NCBI RefSeq assembly: GCF_002865645.1
Contig: NW_020194626.1
Location: 310,001 to 374,000, forward strand
Reading direction: 5' to 3'
DNA: 64,000 bases
Source: Hyaloscypha bicolor E
Lineage: Eukaryota > Ascomycota > Leotiomycetes > Helotiales > Hyaloscyphaceae
Each line of letters starts with the position of its first letter. Position 1 is the stretch's first letter. Positions 28,691-42,079 of the stretch are shown in pieces. The position numbers were made by a program, and so were the translations under genes. The notes beneath the pieces were generated by a model. It ran no database searches, was not told the origin of the DNA, and was given only the letters and a program-made list of their open reading frames with translations.

Positions 28691-29010
28691 GTAATTAGGT
28701 ACTAGCTTTTAGTATTATTAGTAGAAGTATTAAAGGAAAAGGAATTCAGAAAAGGAATTTAGAGAAGAGATTTAGAGAAGGAATTTAGAGAAGTTTAGAA
28801 AAAGAGAAAAAGGTTATAAAATAGTTAGATACTAGCTCTTAGTATTAATAGAAGAAGTATTAAAGGAAGAGGGGTTTAGAAAAGAAATTCAGAAAAAGAA
28901 TTCAAAAAAGAAATAAGAAAAAATAAGGAAAAAGAGAAAAAGGTTATAAGATAATTAAATACTAGCTTTTAATATTAATAGAAGTATTAATAAAGATATT
29001 AATAAAAAAG
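28691..29010 (+). repeat. 130-bp imperfect tandem repeat, about 2.5 units
   Basis: 'actagctttt' or a one-base variant starts at 28701, 28831 and 28961, an exact 130-bp period, preceded each time by an 'aaagagaaaaaggttata'-like segment in later units. The units are purine-rich with an internal shorter repeat of 'aagaaattcagaaaa' type. The period is not a multiple of three. Confidence 0.75.
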
Positions 29011-29288
29011 ATATTAGTAAAGAATAGAAGCTCTTAGTATTAATAATAAAGTTAAAAAAATATAAAAGAAAAATAAAGGTTTTAGAATAAAAATAAAATA
29101 AAGTTACTAATATAAAATAATTATATTATTATATAATTTCATATTTACTTTTATTATTTATTAAAAAAAAGTATTATTTAGAATTCTTAAGTCTTTCTAA
29201 TTTAATAACTATATATTTAAAAAATAAAAAATAAATATAATTATATATATTAGAATAAGAAAATTTTTCTTATTTAAAAATTATAATT
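29011..29288. other. AT-rich decayed DNA
   Basis: Low-complexity AT-rich sequence up to the A3 copia element. Nothing is recognised. Confidence 0.5.
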
Positions 29289-29293
29289 ATAAT

Positions 29294-29604
29294 TATTAAT
29301 ATAGCTATTTCTTTAGGAATTATATATATAATTACGGGATATAAGATACGGAATATAAATAATAGAATATAGGTAATAGAATATAAATAATAAGATATAA
29401 AATATAAAATATAATTATATAACTTTATATTTTATTAATAATTCAATTAGTAAACTAGACTTTTTTAGGCTTAGTAGATTTAGAAATTATATATTAATAT
29501 TATAATACTATAATTCTTATTTCTAAATAAGAACTTTACTAATCTTATATAAATAGTATTTCTATATTTATATAATAATACTATATATTTCTAGTAAACT
29601 AATA
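29294..29604 (+). repeat. copia A3 5' LTR
   Basis: This 311-bp LTR is paired with 50131-50441. It is seven bases longer than the A1/A2 LTRs; the size difference lies in the internal 'ggatata/taatag' short tandem units. Confidence 0.88.
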
Positions 29605-30413
29605 CTAATTAGTTAGTATTTATAAATTAGAAAGAATTAAGCTATATTTACCTAAGATTTAGTTATTTAGAAATAAAGCCATTATTCTAATTAAAGAAGA
29701 AATAACTATTAATTCTATTATCTATAATTTAGTTATATAGGCAGGAAAGATATTTAATCTTATTAAGGCCCGATTATATTATATTAAAGGAAAGAATATT
29801 TATTAGTTCTATTATTTATAATTCGGTTATATAAATAGAAAGAATACTTAATTTTACTAAATACTAAAATAATTAGCTATTTAATTATTTTATTCTATTT
29901 CTATTTAATTTCTATAAAACTCTTTTAAAAACTACTTTCTTTTAAATTCCTGGGGCTCTTAAGCTTTAGAACTATTAAATTCTTCCGGAATTTTAATATT
30001 TTATTTCTTAAATTTTACTTCCTAAATTTCTTATTATAAATAAAAATTTTATTTTAAATATAATACTTATTATAAATTACTTATCTTATAAATTATTCTT
30101 TTTCTTATAAACCTATTTTTCTTATAAACTACTATACCTTAAACTAAATATAAGCCTATAAAATATATAATAGTAGAATATACTATAATAAATAATTACT
30201 TTATAGATAATAATAATTTTAAAGAATTAATAAAAAAATAGAAATATAAGATTAATCTAAACTTTACTAAAATAAATAAGATAACTAAATTCTTAAATAC
30301 TAAGCTATTTTAATATATTTTCTATAAAATAGTTAATAATAACCTTTAGAAGCTATTTAGATATAATTTTAAAGATTTTACTTATTAAGGAAACTTTAAT
30401 AAATTTAAATTCC

Positions 30414-30711
30414 TATAAGGTATTTATTAGTAGATAATAAGATAATAGAATAAATTAGTATATTATAAAACTATAGTATTAAATTCAGTATAGAACTAAT
30501 CTCTGTTTCTCCTATAAGGTCCAGGGAAGCCCTCTCTAAATAGGAGGCCCCAATAGTATATATATAATTAGTAATTTATAAGCCTAATATATATAATATA
30601 AATAGTAATTAGTTGGGATATTAAAGGGCTACCGAACTCCCTAATTAATACCTGTAATATCCGAGGTTCGTTATATGCCCTTAAGTTATATATGACCCTA
30701 TATATATTATA
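30414..30711 (-). repeat. gypsy B left LTR (3' LTR)
   Basis: This 298-bp LTR begins TATAAGG and ends ATTATA (RIP forms of TG...CA). It is paired with 44941-45238 at about 95.6% identity by eye. Confidence 0.9.
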
Positions 30712-31440
30712 ACTATACTTTCTTCCTAGGATCTTATCTCTAAGATTCATTAATCTATTCTAGTAAATATTTAATTAATTAATTATTTAATTAATATAAA
30801 CTTCTAGTATCTTGGAAGGTGGTTTTACTAATATAATTTGGATAATAGATATAAAAATCGTCTAATTAGATTAGGGCTAAGTAAGCGAGAAGGAAGGGTA
30901 ATTATACTCCAGATATAGGGGCTAGCTAGTAATTGCAATTTCGTTTAGGATCTGAGTATTCTAATTAGCTTAATCTAAAATACTAAGATACTATTCTATA
31001 AAACTAATACTACTTATTAGATCTCGTATTAGAATAATCTAAATAGCTATATGGAAAGTATTTAATAAATATTCATATAAGAAACCTATATAAATATTTC
31101 TGAGGTCCTAGAGATTATTTACGGGCTTCTAGAAATATATATTAATTAGTTATACTAGTTTCCGATTAGGACTAGTACGAAAACTAGTAATTAATCCAGA
31201 TAGTTCTTTATCTCTATAAAAGGACCTCTTTATATTACTATATACTTTCTTCTTTTCTAATAATTATATATATAACTTTTTCTATTATTATTTTCTAGCC
31301 TCTTCTTTTGCCCTTTTTTAAGTCTTTTTTAATTATTTTTAATTAATTCCATAATATCTTTTTCTGGCTTTATTATTTGTTCTTATAATAATAAATATAA
31401 AGGTAATCTTGTAGTTTTCTTTCCTATTACTAATAGATAC

Positions 31441-31653
31441 TTGAAATATTTCAAGTATTTATTTATTAATCTCTTTATCTTATATATTATAGTACCTGGT
31501 AAGAAGAATTATAACTATTATAATAAGGGTTCTAAGTCTTATATATTAGTATATTCTTTAGCTTTAATATTTATTAAAGCTAATATAATTTTAGATTTCT
31601 TATTACTTATTAGAGGCTTGCCGGTTCTGGGAAGATATTATTATAACTTTTAA
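31441..31653 (+). pseudogene. antisense accessory ORF relic in gypsy B
   Basis: This 70-codon plus-strand frame lies opposite the post-pol region of minus-strand element B. Tyr codons at 31510, 31519 and 31540 have exactly the C-x2-C-x6-C spacing of the antisense ORF motif in element C. They are TAT, which is what RIP makes from TGT, exactly as seen in the C' copy. The motif lies about 799 bp from the inner edge of the 3' LTR, against about 790 bp in C. A pyrimidine-rich stretch precedes both. The called start is not ATG (TTG), so the original start is probably further upstream. Homology to the C ORF is inferred from position and spacing, not from strong sequence identity. Confidence 0.5.
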
Positions 31654-32501
31654 GAAATTTCTTAAAATATATCCTAAATAGTATTATACTAATAAGGATA
31701 ATACTATTAATTAGGTTTTTAAAAACTAGAAAAATACTAATAAGCTTTAGAATTCTTCTTCCTGTTTTAATAAGGCAAATAATAATACTATTTGGATTAG
31801 TATCCTAAAAGTAAGTTTTTTCTAATATATTTAGATACTTACTAATTCCTTAAAGAAATACCGTAATATCTATTTTTAAGATATTAACCTTATTACCGAG
31901 CTTACTACCGAGATTACTAAATAGTTTATTACTAGTACTTTAAGTACTAATAATATAATACTTATAGCTATTTGGGACCTGACTTTAGAAGTTTAGGTCT
32001 TTTATAAGATATATATAGCTATTATAAGTTCCTTACTTACTTCTCTTAATATCCTTAATACTAATATTATTATAGTATAATTATATCCTATTAAAAGATA
32101 AGCAGATTCCGGAGAGTATTAGTTAATTCTTTACTAAGTCCTAAATAGGGCCGGTATTTAGTATTCTTATTTTAGGAATTAGGAATTTATAGGAATTAAA
32201 GTTTATTTATTTGAGATACCTATAGCTAGTCTATCTATAATAAATCTTTCTTAATCCTAAACCTTTTTCTAATAATTTGAATATAATTCTCGTAAGCCTT
32301 AATAAAACCCTAGAAAACCTTTATAAGTAAAAAACCTAGAAAAAGAGTATTTCTATTACTATTCCGGGTTTTTTCTTAGCTATTTAGGTTCTTTCTTTCT
32401 TTTAAATAGCCTTTTTCTTAGTAATCTAGAATTCTTTTTAATTTTAAGAGATTATTAAAAGATAGTTTCGGATTTCAAGCTATGATTTTAGTTATATAAT
32501 T

Positions 32502-35500
32502 TTAGAAGTTCTTTGAAATTTTTAAGATTAGGGAAAGCAGATAATTAGATATTATAATCTTTAGGCCAGGCTTTTTATTTAATTAAATACTATTACTTCT
32601 TATTTCTATTATCTTATTAGTAACTAATAATAGCTTCTATTTCCTATTCTTATTCTTTATTATTATTTACTAATTCCGGAAGTTTTCTAGAGAAGTATAG
32701 GTATAGCTTCTAATTCTTTTTTACTATATATTTTTTAAAGAAAGAAATATAAAAAGTTAGATATAAATAATTATATATACTTAGTAGTTCTAACTTATAT
32801 ACCGAATTACTAATATATTTAAGGATCCTAAATAGACCTATAAATTTTAGCTTAAGCTTTCCTGCCTTAAGTTTAATATTTCTTATTAATAGTATTATTT
32901 AGGCTTTTTTAGAGTAGTATTTAGCTAACCGGTACCTATTATAGTAGGTTTTCTGGTTATTTTATATATAATACTATAAATCCTTAAGCTTTTTTTATTT
33001 TATTTTAAGGGTTTCTAGCCTCTTATATATAGCTAGTATCTCTTCTATAATTCTATTCTTAGGATTTTATAGAAGTTAAGAATAGTATTTATAATATATA
33101 TAGAAAGATATATTTTATAAAATCTAATATTTTAAGTTATTATATATAAATTCTATAAAAAATAACTTCTTAAACTAGTTATTTTTTTAGGTATTATAAT
33201 AATATCTTAGATAGTATTCTAGGGCCTAATTCTGCCTTTTTATCTAACTATTTATCTAAGAATAGTAAGCTATATTTAAATACTATTTATATATTAAATA
33301 GAAGTAGAAAGCAGACTAGAACTAGCTAGTAAATACTATTTCTCGGTCGGAAATAATTCTATTAGGGGAGCTAAAGATCGAGAAAATATATTCCCATATA
33401 ATCTTAGTAAGCTCCGGAAAGTTAATAGTTTTATAATATATAATATATCTTATTATTTTAGAGTACTAATTAATAACTATAAGAATTATATTAAAATTAG
33501 GACCTCTTACCAGGTTCTTATATAGCGGTAAACCTATAATAAAATCTATAGAGATCTTATCCCAGGGTCTCTTAGGCTATAGTAAACTACTAAATAGACT
33601 ATATAGTAAATACCTCTTTACTTTAACTTTTTAGTAAATATTATATTCTTAATAATAATTATAAATATTTTTTTTTATATTCTCCTAATACTAGGACTTT
33701 CTAAAGAACTCGAGAGTCTTTTCTACTCTATAGTATTTAGCTATTAGGTTATTATAATAAAGCTTTATAACTTCTTAATATAAAGCGGGATTATTAGATA
33801 TAATAATTCTTAAATAGTACCTAAATAGGCCCGAATTATTTTTCCAGATTTCTTTTTCCTTAATATCTTTCTTACTAAGCCTCTATTTTATAATATTCTA
33901 ATATTAAGAATTATTTCTTTGAGTTATCTGGATAATATCCAGAAGAGATTTAGATAGAGGGGCTAGTACTATGGCTCTTTTAGTAGCCGTATATATTTAT
34001 ATATAGGGAATTAGGTATTTGTAATTATCTAATTTAAAAATTCGGAAAACTAAGAAATTTTTAGTTCTATTAAATAATATAGTTATAGATATCCTTATTA
34101 TCTTAGCTATAGTAGTAGAGCCTTTAAGGCATCTTTCTATATCTTGCTTCTTAACTAATTTTATAGTTAAGGGATCTGTAAAATAATCTATTTATTTATC
34201 TTATAGTAAATATTTCTTTTTAGTTATTATAGATATAGTAAGTATTAAATAATGCCTATTTTAAAAAGGGAACTCTTTAGATATCTATAAGAATCTCTGA
34301 ATTATAATTATAAAAGCTTTTTTTAACTTATTCTAAAAGATTAGAAGCCAAGTTATATTAATAGGACCTTCTTTATAATTAGGTCTTCTGCTAGGTCTAT
34401 TTACTAGGTTTAAGGCGCCTCTATAGTAAATAATATTAAAATTATATATTATAAGATATATTGCCTAATATACTTAATAGCTCTCTAGATACTTTATTTC
34501 TATAAAGTATTAGAGGTTATTATAGTCTATAATAACCTTGATTATAAACCTGGACCCTTTAAGGTAATAGTACTAATACTTAAAGACTTTAATAATTGCA
34601 AATAGCTCCCTATTATAAGTATTATAGTTATATTTGGCTCCGGAAAGTTTTCGGAACCAGAATATTACTAGATATTAGTATTTTTTTAGGCTATTACTAG
34701 AATTAACTTATTATAAAATAGTACTAGTAATTATGAATTTTAATATATTAGTTTTAATATAAATTTTCTTAGAAGAATTAAAATGAATTAGAATAAGTAT
34801 TATAGTAAAAGCTTTTTTTAAAATCTTAAAGCTTTTAGTTACTTTATCTGTCTATATAAAGAGACCGGATTTCCGGCCCTTTTCTATTTCTTTTAAGAGA
34901 TCTATTAAGCCTATAATTACCTGAGAATAATAGTAGATAAACCTATAGTAGAAATTAATAAATTCAAGAAATACTTGAATATTATGGAATAATTCTGGTT
35001 CTGGCTATTTAATAATACTATAGACCTGTTTAGGATCCGTATAAATACTTTCTGTTCTAATAAGGAAGCCTAAAAATTCGACTTCCTTAATATTAAACTC
35101 GTATTTATTAAGTTTATAAAATAGGTTATTTTTATATAGCCTAGTAAATATCTAGTAAATATAATTATAGTATTTATTCTTATTTCGAGAGTAAATAAGG
35201 ATATTATCTAAATAAATAACTATAAAATAATCCAGGAGCCTTATAAGTATAATATTAATATATACTTAAAATATGGCTAGTATATTAGCTAGCCTAAAAG
35301 ATATTATAAGATATTTAAAATAGCTATAGTAGGTTCTAAAAGCCGTTTTCTACTTGTATTTTTTATAAATTCTTACCTAATAATATATATCCTTAAAATC
35401 TAGCTTTATAAAGATCTTGGCTTTTCGGAACCGGTTAAGGGTCTTATTAATAAGAGAAAGCGGATACTAATTCTTGATTATAACTTAATTAAGTCTATAA

Positions 35501-36530
35501 TAATTAATATAAAGGTATAGTTCTTTATCTTTTTTAGGAATAAAAAGAATAGGTGCCTCTATTAGGCTTTTACTAGGCCTTATCTAATATTTATAAAGCG
35601 TATTCTGTAAATACAGATATAATACTTCTAGTTAGGTCTCTAATAGATTATATAAAGGCCTATATAGGACTATATTATCTATATTAATAAAGTATTTAAT
35701 ACTACCAAGATTAGGAAGTTCCGAAGCTTTATTAGAGTTAAAAACCTCTAAGAAGTCTTTATATTTATTATTCCGGAAATAGATAGGTATCTCTAAGGCC
35801 CCTTTCTGGAGGGTATTAATTTACTATATTAAAAACTCCTGTTTAGTATTACTAGAACCATATAATAAAGCAGAGATTTAGTAACTATTATAAATATATA
35901 AAGCCTATTATCTAGAATAGTTATATTTGCCTTTAGTTAAGAATAAGACTTGAGGTACTAGCTCAGGGTACTAGTTAAGCTCCTTACTAAATTCTTTTAG
36001 TATTAGGATCTTAATATTATTAGGCTATATAGGTATATATACTTATTATTTCTTAATATAGTCTATATATTATATAAGGGTTACTTTATAAAATTCTATA
36101 CTAAAGACGAGGCTATAAGAGCTAATATTTTTATACCTATAGAACTAGAGCTTAAAAGAATATATCTTACTATAATTATCTATAATAAATACCTTAAGAT
36201 TATAGGCTTAATAGACCTTAAATCTATTCTTATAAAAGGTTATAAACTCTTGGTTATATTTAGCTAAAGCGGTAAAGCCCTGGCTTTGAGTCTAATTATT
36301 ATTAAGGAAGTTATAGTCTAATCCAATATTACCGAATCTATTATATATCTCTAAGATACCTATTTCTGGTTATATTAATCTTACTTAAATAGTTATATAA
36401 AGTAATATACCTTTTTTATTATAGCCAAAATTATTAATATTTAAGATTTAGCTTTCTCTTTTCCCTATTTCTTAGAAAGGTCTTCTCTAGAGCACTCCTC
36501 TATAGTAATAGTATTAACCTGCTTCTATAG
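32502..36530 (-). pseudogene. gypsy B pol relic with chromodomain
   Basis: The minus-strand order from right to left is reverse transcriptase (catalytic box YLDN at 35203-35214, so the second Asp is altered), RNase H-like sequence near 34,400-34,560, integrase through about 33-34 kb, and a C-terminal chromodomain-like segment at 32,502-32,642 (patches such as YLIK and PKDYN are legible). Stops are nearly all TAA/TAG. The 5' part of the element, presumably gag, lies beyond the C insertion at 43,529-44,940. Confidence 0.7.
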
Positions 36531-36833
36531 TGTGATGGGCACACGTGATGGCGCATGGACAGGTATCAGATATCGTGGATCTAGTTTCCTATTTTGGGTA
36601 CAGCTTGCGATCGGAATCGTATGGATCGCATGGGATTTCCTAATTAAGTAAAGGGCTTCGCATGCCTGGCTAAGCACTAGGGAATATATAGGGAGACGCT
36701 CCTAGCTTTGGAAGGGGCATTAATTAGTCTCTTGTTGGAATCAATTCTTGGAATCAGTTACACTTGCAAGCGTCACTCCGCAGCTTACTTACCTTGACTA
36801 CTTGTGCATTACCCTGCTATTACGTGCCTTACA
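36531..36833 (+). repeat. gypsy C 5' LTR
   Basis: This 303-bp LTR contains a CACGTG box and a TATATAGGGA promoter-like stretch near 36,686-36,695. It is 98% identical to the 3' LTR. Confidence 0.95.
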
Positions 36834-36904
36834 TTCTAATCGATCCAACCTTCGGGGAGCAGTTCGTTGCGAGGTAGTCAAGCCGTCGACAGACAAAACC
36901 ACTA

Positions 36905-38089
36905 ATGGCTGGAGCATTAACCAGAAGAAGCGCCTCTGCTGTCGCTGGGGCGACCCAGTCGGGCACCCAGGGGAGCGCCCAGTCAGCCACTCTAGCTGCC
37001 GCCCAATCAGGAGAAGGGAGTGGAACTCAGACACCCCCAGAACTAGCTGGCAGGATGACAATAACGGAGAAGCTGGCGGCGGCTCGTCGTCGCATCGCTG
37101 AGTTGGAAGCAGAGATGCAATAGAGGGAGGATCTAGAGGATTTGGAAGCTCAGATTCGCCGTCTTGAGGATATTCGGGCACCCATCGTGGAACCTGTCGC
37201 GCCACCGGCGGCACGTTTGGTTCGCAGGGCTCCAAAAACCCGAGAATTGCCAACCTATAAGGGGAAGAGTATCAAGGAAGCCCAGGACTTCTTCTACTAG
37301 GCGGAGCTGAAATGGCGTGAAGACGGCGGGATCACCTGGGCCACAGACGCAGCAAAGGTCACGCATTGTGCTTCCTGCTTTGAGGGTATAGCCAGGGATA
37401 TCTGGAAGCGTAGGGAGTAATCGGTGGGCGTTAATACCACGGATTGGGAGACCTTTGTCGAGTTTATGAAGGATTCTATCTTGGATCCGGAGAACCGCAG
37501 TAATGACGCCCTCGCCAAGTTCAAGGACGCAAAACAGCGGCCAGGTTAGAGTGTCCAAAGCTTCGTGTCCTACTTGGATAGCCTATCGGATAACTTGGGA
37601 TATACGGGTTTGCCGCGAGAGCGGGACGACTTGTTTAGTGGCTTGAGGCAGGAGATTCGGGACGAGATTAATCGCCAAGGGAACGCTCCACGAGAAAGGG
37701 AGAAGCTTATTTCTGCGGCCGTGAGGGTCAAGAATAACTTGAACCAGTCTGCTCGACGGGAACGCAATAATGAGCCGACGGGTCAATGAAAGGAAGGAAA
37801 TTAGAGAAAGGAGAGAGGGGATAACAAAGGGAAACGGAAGAGAAGTGTATCCCCGTCACGAGGTTCGCATAACCGGGGTGGCGAAAGCATAGCGACGGGG
37901 TCTAATGCAGTACCCGTATCGGGATCTATAAGACCGGGTGTGACTTGCTTTACCTGCCAGAAGGAGGGTTACTACGCTACTACCTGCCCAAATCGGGGAA
38001 AACCGACTTGCTATAACTATAATAAGTCTGGCCACAAGGCATATGAGTGCCCAGAACCAAAGAAGCCGGGAAACGGGCGCGCCCCGTAG
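36905..38089 (+). pseudogene. gypsy C Gag (RIP-interrupted)
   Basis: Starting at ATG 36905, frame 2 encodes a capsid-type protein of about 394 codons broken by six stops (37121, 37298, 37418, 37547, 37787, 37802). All fit CAG/CAA, TGG or CGA altered by one transition. An N-terminal Ala/Ser/Gln-rich region and short coiled coil are followed by the capsid-like region, a basic linker and two zinc knuckles near the end. In the first knuckle (37946-37987) the His is Tyr; in the second (from about 38,011) the second Cys is Tyr. Both are single RIP-type changes. The frame ends at TAG 38087-38089, overlapping pol. Retroelement Gag packages the RNA; this copy cannot. Confidence 0.85.
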
Positions 38090-41000
38090 TAATTACGCTC
38101 GTTCATACTACGGAGGGCAAGGCCCCTGAAACGAGAATGGTAATTGAGGTTACTATTAAGACGAGGAAAGGTAGGCGAAGGGTCAGAGCATTGGTTAACT
38201 CGGGTATAGAGGCTAATTATATAAAGAGGAGGTTAGCCTTGGATATGGGTATTCCGTCGATGTTAAGGGCAACTCCCTTGTCCTCGCCAGAGGGAAGGAG
38301 GATTCATTTATATAGAGATTGTGTTCTTGGGATTACCGCCGAGGACACGCTAGGGGACCGAAGGGAGGCCGACGTACACTTTGCGTCGTGTGATTTCGAT
38401 CTGAACCATATTAATATAATACTTGGATTCCCATGGCTCTACCAGGTCGACCCCCTGATTTCCTTTAGGGAGGCGACGTGGAGATACCAGATTCGACCAT
38501 AGAAGATTAAAGTTCTGAATACCAGGAAGTTTGCCAAAGCAGTGAAGCGTAAGGCGTATGTTTTTCTATTAACCGCCTACCCTATAACGGACGGCCAAAG
38601 GATTACCGCCATTACCATAAACGGGATAGCTATACTTCCTAGGAAGTATTAGGACCTTCTCCGAGTATTCTCCACAGAGGCTGCAGGCATACTGCCCGAC
38701 TACTATATAATAAAGCATTACATAGATCTGGAACCAGGATCCCAACCGCCATATGGTCCTGTATATGCTTTATTAGAAAGGGAGCTTGAAGTCCTTCGGG
38801 AATATCTTAATACTAGCTTGGAGAAGAGGTAGATCCGTCATTTCACTAGCCTAGCTAGTGCCCCAATCATGTTTGTTCCAAAGAAAGGAGGCGGCCTATA
38901 TCTATACATTAACTACCGGGGTCTGAACAGGATTACTATCAAGAACCGAACGCCGTTGCTACTTATTAGTGAGACAATGGACAGGCTTTGCGGAGCGAAG
39001 ATATATATAAAGCTAGACTTAAAGAATACTTACTATTAGTTGCGAATACGGGAGGGCGACAAGTGGAAGATGGCATTCTAAATACGCTATGGATATTTTG
39101 AGTACTATGTCATGCCCTTTGGACTATCCAATGCTCCGGCGACGTTCCAGGCATATATTAACCATGCGCTAGTGGGCCTCGTAGACGTTATTTGTGTGGT
39201 CTATCTAGATAATATTTTAATTTATTTAGAGGACCCAGAATAGCATATGACGGCGGTCCGACGTGTGCTCGAGCGGTTACAGTAATACTAGCTCTTTGTG
39301 AACTTGGCAAAATGCGAGTTTGATATGGAGAGGGTAGAGTTCCTGGGATTTGTGATTAGCCCAGATGGCGTAGAAATGGAGGCTAGCCGGGTTATAGCCA
39401 TTAGGGAATAGCCGGCCCCAAAGAATAATGTCCGAGAAGTCCAAGTATTCCTGGGTTTTGCCAACTTTTACCGGAGGTTTATCTATAGATATTCCAGGGT
39501 AGCGAAAGGGTTAACTGATTTGCTAAAAACTAGCGGAAAACCACTATATTAGTTTAGCTAGACGGATAAGGCAGACAAGGCTTTTAGGAAGCTACAAATT
39601 ATATTTACGATAGCGCTAATCCTTCGTTATTTCGACCTAGCCTTAAAGATTCGTGTGGAAACGGACGCTTCAGGATTCGTAGTTATAGGTATGATTTCCC
39701 AGCTCTTTGGCGAGGGGGCAGAAGCCAGGTAGTACCCCATTACTTTCTATTCAAAAAAGATAACTGTAATTGAGAGTAGGTACGAGACGCACGACTCTAA
39801 ACTCTTGGCCATTATTCTGGTATTCCGCACTTGGCGGCATTACCTGGCGTACGCCCGGTATACCATTATTATTAAGACAGATTATAATAACTTGAAATAC
39901 TTCATGACTAAGAGAAAACTGAATAGTTAATAGATGAGATAGGCAGAGGAGCTGGCTGCCTTCGACTTCGTCTTAGAGTACCGGCCGGGGCGCAGTAATC
40001 CCGCCGATAGGCTATTAAGGAGGCCAGACTTTGCAGCGGGTATAGATAAAGACACTTTACTACTCACGCTTCATAACAAGCTATAGAATGCAGAATAGAG
40101 AACCCTGTGGGTGGCGGTAATAGGACGCCACACTATCCCTGCAACGCCGTAATACAAGGCCCAGGAGAGAGGAGGTAGGCACTCCTCGATTAGCGAGATA
40201 CTGAGGAATTCCGAAGAGGAAGTCCATTTTGGTAACGGAGTAGCGCCGGAGATACCGCTGCTTGAGCCTGTCACTAGTATAGCTGGTTGCAAATAGTACG
40301 TACCACGGATTCTAGCTATATGGGTAGCTAGGTCCGAAATAGTATACGAGAAAAGCGGAGAGACATTACTTGAACTACTATTGCAGCGCCAAAGGCTCGA
40401 TTCATTAGTATAATACCGGCAGTATGAATAGTTCTCAAAGGGGACCTCTGCTAGAGCCGTTAAGACTTGGGAACTTGATATATCTGGGTTATTAAGATAT
40501 CGGGGCGCTATCTATATGCCAAATGAGCCGGCTCTCAAAGAAGAATTACTGCAAGCTAACCATAATAATCCTATAGGTAGGCATTTTGGCGCTGGCAAGA
40601 CGCTAGAGATCCTCTAGAGAAAGTACTTCTGGCAGAGTATGAGAAAGGACGTGAAAGACTACGTTAGAACTTGTCCTATATATTAATAGACCAAGGTAAA
40701 GAGATATCTGCCATACGGCGCACTTAGTTCGTTCCCCCTTCCCTCCAAGCCATAGCAAGAAATCACTATGGACTTTATTACGGGGCTGCCCCCTTCTAGG
40801 TTTCGTGGCAAAGTATATGATTCTATACTTGTTATTATTAATAGGTATACGAAAATGGCATAATATATTCCGACTACTAAGGAGGTCTCGGCTCCTGAGC
40901 TGGCGGAGCTATTTGTGCATCATATTATTAAAGACTTCGGCATGCCTGCGGGCATAACCTCTAATAGAGGATCTATCTTCACAAGCAAGTTCTGGTCAAG

Positions 41001-41853
41001 TCTGTGCTTCTACTTAAAGGTTCAATGACGGCTAAGCATAGTATTCCACCCGCAAACTAATAGATAAACGAAGAATCTGAACCAAACTCTAGAATAATAC
41101 TTGAGGTACTATACTAGCCACTAGCAGGATGACTGGGTAGCGAAGCTTGCTCTCGCAGAATTCACGTATAATAACTCTATGTATTTAATAACAGGAATAT
41201 CCCTATTCTATGCCTTATACGGATTCTATCCCAGTATTAAACTACACGTTAAGGATAACGTTCCAGAAGGAGGGGCGCCGGTAGTATAGGAAAGAGTGTA
41301 AAGAATTTAAGTAAAACGGGAGGCGCTAGAGAAACGATGGCAAGAAATAGTAGATATATAGAAAAAGCACTATAACAAGAAATACATTAATAAGGAGTTT
41401 AAGATACATGATAAAGTCATGCTTCGTGCGAAGAATATTCGATAGCTACGACCTAGCGTAAAGCTAGCGGACAGATATCTCGGCCCCTTTAAAGTTCTGG
41501 AAGTTATAGGAATACATAGACAGGCATACCGCTTGGAATTACCGCTATTATATCGGATCCATAATGTTTTCCACGTTTCTCTCTTGGAACCATGGTACCC
41601 GCGAGCTAGTGCTATAGTAGAACCAGAGCCGGTCGAGATCAAGGGCAAAGAGGAATTCGAGGTAAAATCTATTATGGCCTATAGGGAGGGCAGAAAAGGA
41701 AGGGAGTATCTCATTCATTAGAAGGGCTATTTACCGGCGGATAATATATGGGAACCACTAAGTAATCTGGAGAATATAGCTCAAGAATTACAAGAATACT
41801 TGGAAAAGAGTAATGTCGCAATGCCATTGGCCAAACGGAGGCGCAAAAGATGA
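38047..41853 (+). pseudogene. gypsy C Pol with chromodomain (RIP-interrupted)
   Basis: Pol lies in the -1 frame relative to gag, overlapping it at 38047-38089, as expected for -1 frameshifting. The order is aspartic protease (active-site codon 38197 reads Asn), reverse transcriptase (box YLDN at 39202-39213), RNase H (TDAS near 39,660) and integrase (His/Cys zinc region about 40,560-40,690, core to about 41,100). A chromodomain ends it at about 41,660-41,815. About thirty in-frame stops are present, almost all TAG/TAA from Gln or Trp. Catalytic Asp-to-Asn changes hit protease, reverse transcriptase and integrase (SNRGS). The chromodomain's conserved Trp is TAG at 41719. The frame ends at TGA 41851. 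The chromodomain would target integration to silent chromatin. The longest stop-free piece is 151 codons. Confidence 0.9.
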
Positions 41854-42079
41854 ATGCTTTTATTAGGAAACTATTAAAAAACCATGTATTTATTCTTGGA
41901 AAAACCATGCGAAAATTATCAAAAACTCCAATTTCTGCACCCCATAAATACCCCACCCTCGCGACTACTCTCCACTATTCTCATTATTATCCTTATTAGG
42001 ATCCTCTCGAGAAACAGGTGGCAAATTGGCCTATAAAGCTATTAGCCGTCGGCAAGAAACGAGGAAGAAGTGAGCTTAC

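Noticed and set aside
30568..31653. Open frames at 30568-30750 (minus) and 44684-44884 (plus) as genes
   Set aside because: They lie in the LTR or the decayed interior of element B and have biased AT-rich composition with no domain. Only the 31441 frame was kept, because of the motif spacing.
36748..37558. Long frames on both strands overlapping gypsy C gag (e.g. 36798-37253 minus, 151 codons)
   Set aside because: Shadows of the gag frame in a GC-rich stretch; no motifs and no conservation in C'.
40071..40292. Minus-strand ORF opposite pol
   Set aside because: Chance frame opposite the RNase H-integrase linker of element C.
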